Of a stretch of 5,182 nt of DNA, positions 1 to 2,685 are shown piece after piece. Source of the DNA: Deltaproteobacteria bacterium (GTDB lineage Bacteria; Myxococcota; B64-G9); assembly GCA_030591745.1 (NCBI GenBank), contig JAUVAM010000349.1, forward strand, positions 1 through 5,182. The letters run 5' to 3'. The notes beneath the pieces are model-generated. The model did no database searches and had not been told where the DNA came from. It was given only the letters and a program-made list of their open reading frames with translations. Numbering within the stretch: position 1 is the first letter of the stretch; each line of letters starts with the position of its first letter. The position numbers and the translations under genes are program-made.

Positions 1-1
1 A

Positions 2-130
2 CCTTATGGCCCCATCCTACTACAAGTCTTCAAAGAGGGGAACCGGGGCTTGTGTCGCTGGGGCAATCTTGTCATCATTGAGCGAACAGTCGCGGAAGGC
101 GTCTCCTTCGTTACGCGGCTTAGCCTTTGA
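2..130 (+). CDS. C-terminal fragment of an unidentified protein (5' end outside window)
   Basis: This frame is open from the first bases of the window to a TGA at 128-130, giving 42 residues that begin PYGPILLQVF and end SFVTRLSL. It has no start codon because the gene enters from the left. The composition is protein-like: alternating hydrophobic and polar residues (ILLQVF, NLVIIERTVAEGVSFVTRL) suggest beta strands, unlike the Arg/Gly-rich product of the overlapping frame. The stop lies 14 bases before the ATG of the next gene, whose ribosome binding site sits in that gap, so the two are probably one transcript with closely coupled translation. The family is not recognisable from so short a tail. 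The main alternative is chance openness over 43 codons; the operon-like spacing argues against that. Confidence 0.55.
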   Translation, partial: PYGPILLQVFKEGNRGLCRWGNLVIIERTVAEGVSFVTRLSL

Positions 131-133
131 CCG

Positions 134-140
134 GGGAGGA
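134..140 (+). promoter_or_regulatory. Ribosome binding site fixing the start at 145
   Basis: GGGAGGA lies 4-5 bases before the ATG at 145. It decides between that ATG and the in-frame TTG at 127, which overlaps the stop of the upstream gene and has no comparable purine tract in front of it. Confidence 0.75.
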
Positions 141-144
141 AAGC

Positions 145-567
145 ATGACCCTACGCGTATCCTTGTTGAGCCTTTTGATCGTCACCGTCTGGACCTTGTC
201 GGCAACAGCCATCATCCCACCTTTGCCGGAGGGCCGGCTGGAACAAGACGCGGATCTGATCGTCATGGCCAAGGCCGTCAAGATAAGCCCCGTGGGCGAA
301 GTCAAAAAGGATCACTGCTACAGCTGGCAGACCTACGAGACCCGGCTGCGCATAGAAAGCACAATCAAGGGCAAGGCCGAAGGCAAGGAAATCGTTGTGA
401 TCTATCGCTCGCGGATCAAGACAAACGACAAGCGCTGCGTGGGCGGGGCCAACTCTTACTTCCTCGCGAAAGACACCCTCTACAGGTTGTTTTTGCAGCG
501 CTCAATAAACAAGAAAACGAAAAAGATCACCTACCGCTTCTACCACTGGCAATGCGTGTCCACCTGA
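145..567 (+). CDS. Small secreted protein with three cysteines, family unknown
   Basis: The product is 140 residues. Residues 1-22 form a Sec signal peptide: Arg4, a hydrophobic core (LLSLLIVTVW), and an ATA cleavage site at 20-22. The mature part (about 118 residues) opens with IIPPLPEGRLEQDADLIV and has strand-like blocks at 37-47 (DLIVMAKAVKI), 63-75 (TYETRLRIESTIK), 82-90 (EIVVIYRSR) and 104-118 (SYFLAKDTLYRLFLQ). Cysteines are at 58, 98 and 137, an odd number, so at most one internal disulfide plus one free thiol. The pattern of a 'DADLIV.A..V' strand, a 'Y.....I...IKG' strand, a 'G.EIVV.Y' strand and a Cys-containing hairpin resembles small secreted NTR/OB-like beta-barrel proteins of environmental bacteria. 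That is pattern resemblance only; no enzymatic motif is visible. ATG145 is preferred because of the strong ribosome binding site and because the signal peptide begins there. It follows the partial gene by 14 bases and converges on the - strand gene ending at 763. Confidence 0.85.
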   Translation: MTLRVSLLSLLIVTVWTLSATAIIPPLPEGRLEQDADLIVMAKAVKISPVGEVKKDHCYSWQTYETRLRIESTIKGKAEGKEIVVIYRSRIKTNDKRCVGGANSYFLAKDTLYRLFLQRSINKKTKKITYRFYHWQCVST

Positions 568-578
568 GGGAAAAACGA

Positions 579-638
579 CGTCATCCCCAGCTATGGATTC
601 CCGACAGAAACCTTCGGGAATGACGGGGTTGCTGGGGA
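579..638. repeat. Composite palindromic element, unit 1
   Basis: CGTCATCCCCAG (579-590) matches the left arm of the separate element at 662-693, and GCTGGGGA (631-638) matches part of that element's right arm. Between them, where the other copy has its loop, lies a full copy of the 41-bp repeat (593-633). CCCCAGC at 585-591 and GCTGGGG at 631-637 are exact reverse complements, so the unit can fold as an outer 7-bp stem around the inner 8-bp hairpin 597-604/614-621. This looks like one palindrome nested in another, or a deletion derivative of the two-element arrangement at 659-745. Confidence 0.7.
593..633 (-). repeat. 41-bp palindromic repeat, copy A
   Basis: This copy is identical over 41 bases to the one at 705-745. 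Its core is an 8-bp perfect stem, ATTCCCGA at 597-604 and TCGGGAAT at 614-621, with a 9-base loop. Read on the - strand it begins GTCATTCCCGA. The GTCAT-CCC opening is typical of REP-like or MITE-like palindromes found in many copies in environmental Gram-negative genomes. It lies 25 bases after the stop at 567, between convergent genes, where it could block transcript readthrough or protect 3' ends. No U-tract follows, so I do not call it an intrinsic terminator. Confidence 0.85.
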
Positions 639-661
639 CTCGGTGAACACTGCCTTAAGAC

Positions 662-693
662 GTCATCCCCAGATGTTTCTGCTGGGGATCCAG
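662..693 (+). repeat. Diverged palindromic repeat in opposite orientation, copy C
   Basis: The stem is ATCCCCAG (665-672) paired with CTGGGGAT (682-689), with the 9-base loop ATGTTTCTG. Aligned with the reverse complement of copies A and B it matches at 24 of 32 positions without gaps. Six of the eight differences are three paired changes in the stem (T:A to C:G, G:C to A:T, A:T to G:C), so pairing is kept. The loop differs at one base, and the shared loop core is GTTTCTG. It is therefore the same element family as A and B, turned round. Confidence 0.8.
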
Positions 694-704
694 ATTCTCG
701 AAGC

Positions 705-745
705 ATGGATTCCCGACAGAAACCTTCGGGAATGACGGGGTTGCT
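705..745 (-). repeat. 41-bp palindromic repeat, copy B
   Basis: This is an exact copy of 593-633, including the ACGGGGTTGCT tail beyond the hairpin. The two copies are in the same orientation, 71 bases apart. It ends 18 bases before the stop of the - strand gene at 763, so it lies just downstream of that gene. The identity, compared with the diverged copy C between them, suggests recent duplication, gene conversion, or insertion of the same subfamily twice. Confidence 0.85.
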
Positions 746-762
746 AAGAACCGGGGGGAAAA

Positions 763-1836
763 TCAGTGTCGGGCCGGGCGGTTGGAGCGATGCCGGCGGC
801 AGGCCTTCAGGCTGCGAAACAGGACCGCCCCTTCGCCCGAGACATCCGAACCGAAGAACGCCTTGCCTTCCAGATACCGGTTGAGCCGATCCCTGGTTTC
901 AATCAGGGTGTTTTTCGGACAGGGGGCCGAACAGTCCAGGGGCTTGCTGCCTGATTGTCGTATCGTGGCCTCCCCCGGATACTGCCTGAGGTGCCTCGCC
1001 TGGAGGACCTCGACCCGCAGGGAACGACAATGGCGACAAATCCGCTTTCCGCCCCCGATACAAGGGGAGGTCTCCTCGGTCACCCAGCGACAGCTTACCT
1101 TTAGTGAGACCTCGGCCCCGTCATACCAGGCCGCCTCCTTCGTCACCCGACTGAGAAGCCCCGATCGAGGCTCAAAACAACCCGCACCCCCGCCGCCGAC
1201 TTCTTCCCATTTGCCCTTTTCGTTTTTTTCGTAATCGGTCCAGCCGGGGCCCGTGTAGGAAATGGAATAGCGGAAATGGGCGGTCCGCGCCTCGACCCGC
1301 TTGATGCCCTCATGGAAGCTTTCCTTGATGTCGACGTCGCCCGCCAGTTCATCTTCATGGCGCATCACGTCAATGGGCCGACAGTCCTCGTCGTAAACCC
1401 GTATGCTTTTGCCCTCATCCACCCAGGACAGCAATTCATCGATGAGCCGAGACCTGAGGGGAAACGGCCGATACTCGGAAAGCGCCTCAAGCTCCGCGCA
1501 AGCCTCACGCCATGCTTCCTCCGGATCCACTTTTTCCGGCGGCATCGCTGCGATGCTGAACTCTTCGACACCTGCCACCCTCAGAGCGTCTATGACTTGA
1601 ACCAGGGCAGCGTAAGGCACCGTCTTTCCCGCTTGAATCACCGCCTGGTCAAACTTGCAGCCGGCCAAGGCCTTTTTGAGGTCCTCGATCCGGGTGCTCA
1701 CCCTGCCCTTGCCCAAATCCCAAAACACCCGCGGGCCCTCTTCGGTCAGCTGAAGTTCCACCCGGATCTCCCCGGGGGCAGGTTTGACCGGCGCGGCCAG
1801 CACAAACAGCAACATGGAAATAACATAAGCGCTCAT
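763..1836 (-). CDS. Secreted Cys-rich protein with N-terminal ExbD/TolR-like domain
   Basis: The product is 357 residues. The N-terminus (YVISMLLFVLAAPV, residues 4-17) is a short hydrophobic export segment with no Lys/Arg before it, which is unusual. Residues 24-98 resemble the periplasmic domain of ExbD/TolR biopolymer-transport proteins: a strand IRVELQL, then EDLKKAL, a strand at 65-69, KTVPYAALVQVIDALRVAGV (71-90), and a closing strand FSIAAMP. The KTVPY..LVQVIDALR.AGV stretch is the most telling. Normal ExbD has a cytoplasmic tail and a membrane helix with a key Asp; those are absent and no ExbB is nearby. Residues 100-357 are unrecognised: an acidic helical stretch (104-141), a beta-rich part, then a Cys-rich region. 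There are 11 Cys (60, 113, 152, 220, 249, 259, 267, 270, 302, 306, 346), including CRHC at 267-270 and CSAPC at 302-306; disulfides or a metal site are possible. The start is firm: an in-frame TGA at 1852-1854 leaves no earlier ATG, and AAGGA (1843-1847) lies 6 bases upstream. It follows the lipoprotein gene by 55 bases, probably in one operon. Confidence 0.8.
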   Translation of the reverse strand: MSAYVISMLLFVLAAPVKPAPGEIRVELQLTEEGPRVFWDLGKGRVSTRIEDLKKALAGCKFDQAVIQAGKTVPYAALVQVIDALRVAGVEEFSIAAMPPEKVDPEEAWREACAELEALSEYRPFPLRSRLIDELLSWVDEGKSIRVYDEDCRPIDVMRHEDELAGDVDIKESFHEGIKRVEARTAHFRYSISYTGPGWTDYEKNEKGKWEEVGGGGAGCFEPRSGLLSRVTKEAAWYDGAEVSLKVSCRWVTEETSPCIGGGKRICRHCRSLRVEVLQARHLRQYPGEATIRQSGSKPLDCSAPCPKNTLIETRDRLNRYLEGKAFFGSDVSGEGAVLFRSLKACRRHRSNRPARH

Positions 1837-1891
1837 GGGTTTTCCTTGCCCTCAAAAGCTATCTGAAATGGGGGGAAATGGGCGGGGTGGA

Positions 1892-2392
1892 TCAAAGGGA
1901 ACAGCGAAGGACCTCGAAGTTTCCGTTGAGGGAAACCACGGTGCCTTCGATGTCGTCTTCATAGAGCACCGTGCCGGCCAGGGCGTTCGCCGAGGATTCC
2001 GTGATTTCGACCGTGCCGGCGTTGCTGCCAAGCCCCTCAAAAGAGCCGATGTTGCTGTAGATGTTGACCATGACGTTGTTGTATATCCCGACCTCGAAGC
2101 TCGGCAGATTGATGCCGGCGTTCAGGCCGCTGGGCGGATCAGGTTGCGCCGCGCTGTCGCAATTCAGCGGGCCGTCTCCCAGGCCGATAAGCTTGGAGGC
2201 ATCCGTGTGATCCAGGGCGAAGCCGTTGATCACGGTGAAGCTGTTATCCCCATACACCCCGCTGACACTACCGGACAAAATCGGCTCACCCGCGGCTCCA
2301 TCGCCCCCGCCTCCGCAAGCGACCAGCGCGAGGCTTGCTACGAGCAAGAAGGAGACAACAAGCGACTTGGAAAGCATCCCTTTTTTCAGCAT
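1892..2392 (-). CDS. Small outer-membrane-type lipoprotein, family unknown
   Basis: The product is 166 residues. It has a classic lipoprotein signal: MLKKGMLSKS, a hydrophobic core, and the lipobox LVAC with acylated Cys26. Gly27 at +2 does not match the Asp inner-membrane retention signal, so sorting to the outer membrane is expected. A Gly/Ala-rich linker (GGGGDGAAGE, 27-36) leads into a beta-rich domain of about 130 residues with short strands (SFTVINGFAL 51-60, FEVGIYNNVMVNIY 99-112, TVEITE 127-132, GTVLYEDD 140-147, SLNGNFEVLRC 154-164). Two mature Cys, 78 and 164, could form one disulfide tying the C-terminal strand to the middle of the domain. It resembles small environmental lipoproteins ending in a 'G.F.V..C' strand, but no named family or active site is recognised. 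Start 2392 is chosen over the in-frame upstream ATG at 2443 because the signal peptide begins there and GGAGA (2399-2403) lies 6 bases upstream; the extra 17 residues would only disrupt it. It is first in a likely two-gene - strand operon. Confidence 0.85.
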   Translation of the reverse strand: MLKKGMLSKSLVVSFLLVASLALVACGGGGDGAAGEPILSGSVSGVYGDNSFTVINGFALDHTDASKLIGLGDGPLNCDSAAQPDPPSGLNAGINLPSFEVGIYNNVMVNIYSNIGSFEGLGSNAGTVEITESSANALAGTVLYEDDIEGTVVSLNGNFEVLRCSL

Positions 2393-2442
2393 GACAGGTC
2401 TCCAATCGAAAAGGCCCAGAGCTTCGCAAAGTGAACAAGCCA

Positions 2443-2471
2443 AGTTTCGCCGACAGGGGAAAACCTGTCAA
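2443..2471 (-). promoter_or_regulatory. Candidate sigma70-type promoter for the lipoprotein operon
   Basis: On the - strand a perfect TTGACA (2471-2466) is followed, after 17 bases, by GAAACT (2448-2443), which matches only 3 of 6 positions of TATAAT. The -35 is strong and the -10 weak, as expected of an activated or regulated promoter. A start near 2436 would give a leader of about 45 bases before ATG 2392. Confidence 0.35.
2452..2469. promoter_or_regulatory. Operator-like dyad GACAGG-N6-CCTGTC
   Basis: GACAGG (2452-2457) and CCTGTC (2464-2469) are perfect 6-bp inverted arms separated by GGAAAA. The dyad overlaps the candidate -35 and most of the spacer of the leftward promoter. A third GACAGG occurs at 2393-2398, between the lipoprotein ribosome binding site and its ATG. 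The spacing suits a dimeric regulator, but no regulator is encoded here. Confidence 0.3.
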
Positions 2472-2517
2472 CGCCCCTCACTGTTCACCTGGCACCTGAA
2501 GACGGCAGCCCCCCTCC

Positions 2518-2533
2518 CGGGCCTTTCGGCCCG
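2518..2533. repeat. GC-only hairpin with TTTC loop
   Basis: CGGGCC (2518-2523) and GGCCCG (2528-2533) form a perfect 6-bp stem around a four-base loop. It sits between the two candidate divergent promoters, outside both predicted transcripts. No T-run follows on either strand. Confidence 0.5.
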
Positions 2534-2534
2534 A

Positions 2535-2562
2535 CCTCCCCCGCAAAAAAATCGGGGGGAGG
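2535..2562. repeat. GC-rich hairpin with A-rich loop
   Basis: CCCCCG (2538-2543) pairs perfectly with CGGGGG (2553-2558); CCT and AGG extend the stem beyond one bulged G (2559). The loop is CAAAAAAAT. It begins one base after the preceding hairpin, so the two form a tandem structured block. Its role is unknown; it could insulate the divergent promoters or stop antisense transcription. Confidence 0.5.
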
Positions 2563-2617
2563 AGAAGCCGCGGCCTGCTCGATGCCAGTCCGGATCGCCC
2601 CCTTCCGCCCTTTTCCC

Positions 2618-2646
2618 TTCACATGGCCCGCGGCAACAAGTATGAA
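2618..2646 (+). promoter_or_regulatory. Candidate sigma70-type promoter for the metallopeptidase gene
   Basis: TTCACA (2618-2623; 5 of 6 to TTGACA), a 17-base spacer, then TATGAA (2641-2646; 4 of 6 to TATAAT). A start near 2653 would leave a leader of about 33 bases including the ribosome binding site at 2676-2680. The match and spacing are good for a GC-rich region, but promoter calls by eye are error-prone. Confidence 0.45.
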
Positions 2647-2675
2647 TGAGGCACAGGCGGGGCGAAGCAATCCAC

Positions 2676-2680
2676 AGGAG
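2676..2680 (+). promoter_or_regulatory. Ribosome binding site fixing the start at 2686
   Basis: AGGAG lies 5 bases before the ATG at 2686, immediately ahead of a clear signal peptide. This supports the start of the long reading frame that leaves the window on the right. Confidence 0.75.
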
Positions 2681-2685
2681 TGTGA

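Noticed and set aside
6..623. 205-codon + strand reading frame over the left end
   Set aside because: It overlaps both the partial gene and the secreted-protein gene in another frame, runs into the repeat, and its product is a low-complexity Arg/Gly/His-rich sequence without a ribosome binding site.
593..745. CRISPR array
   Set aside because: There are only two identical copies, 71 bases apart, with a third diverged copy inverted between them. The hairpin is nearly the whole element, and no cas gene is present.
751..762. Intrinsic terminator just after the - strand gene
   Set aside because: The purine-rich CCGGGGGGAAAA has no partner arm close by and no hairpin followed by a T-run on the - strand.
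1276..2434. Reading frames on the + strand (1276-1866 and 1835-2434)
   Set aside because: They are antisense to the ExbD-like and lipoprotein genes, which have proper starts, ribosome binding sites and export signals. The + strand products show neither.
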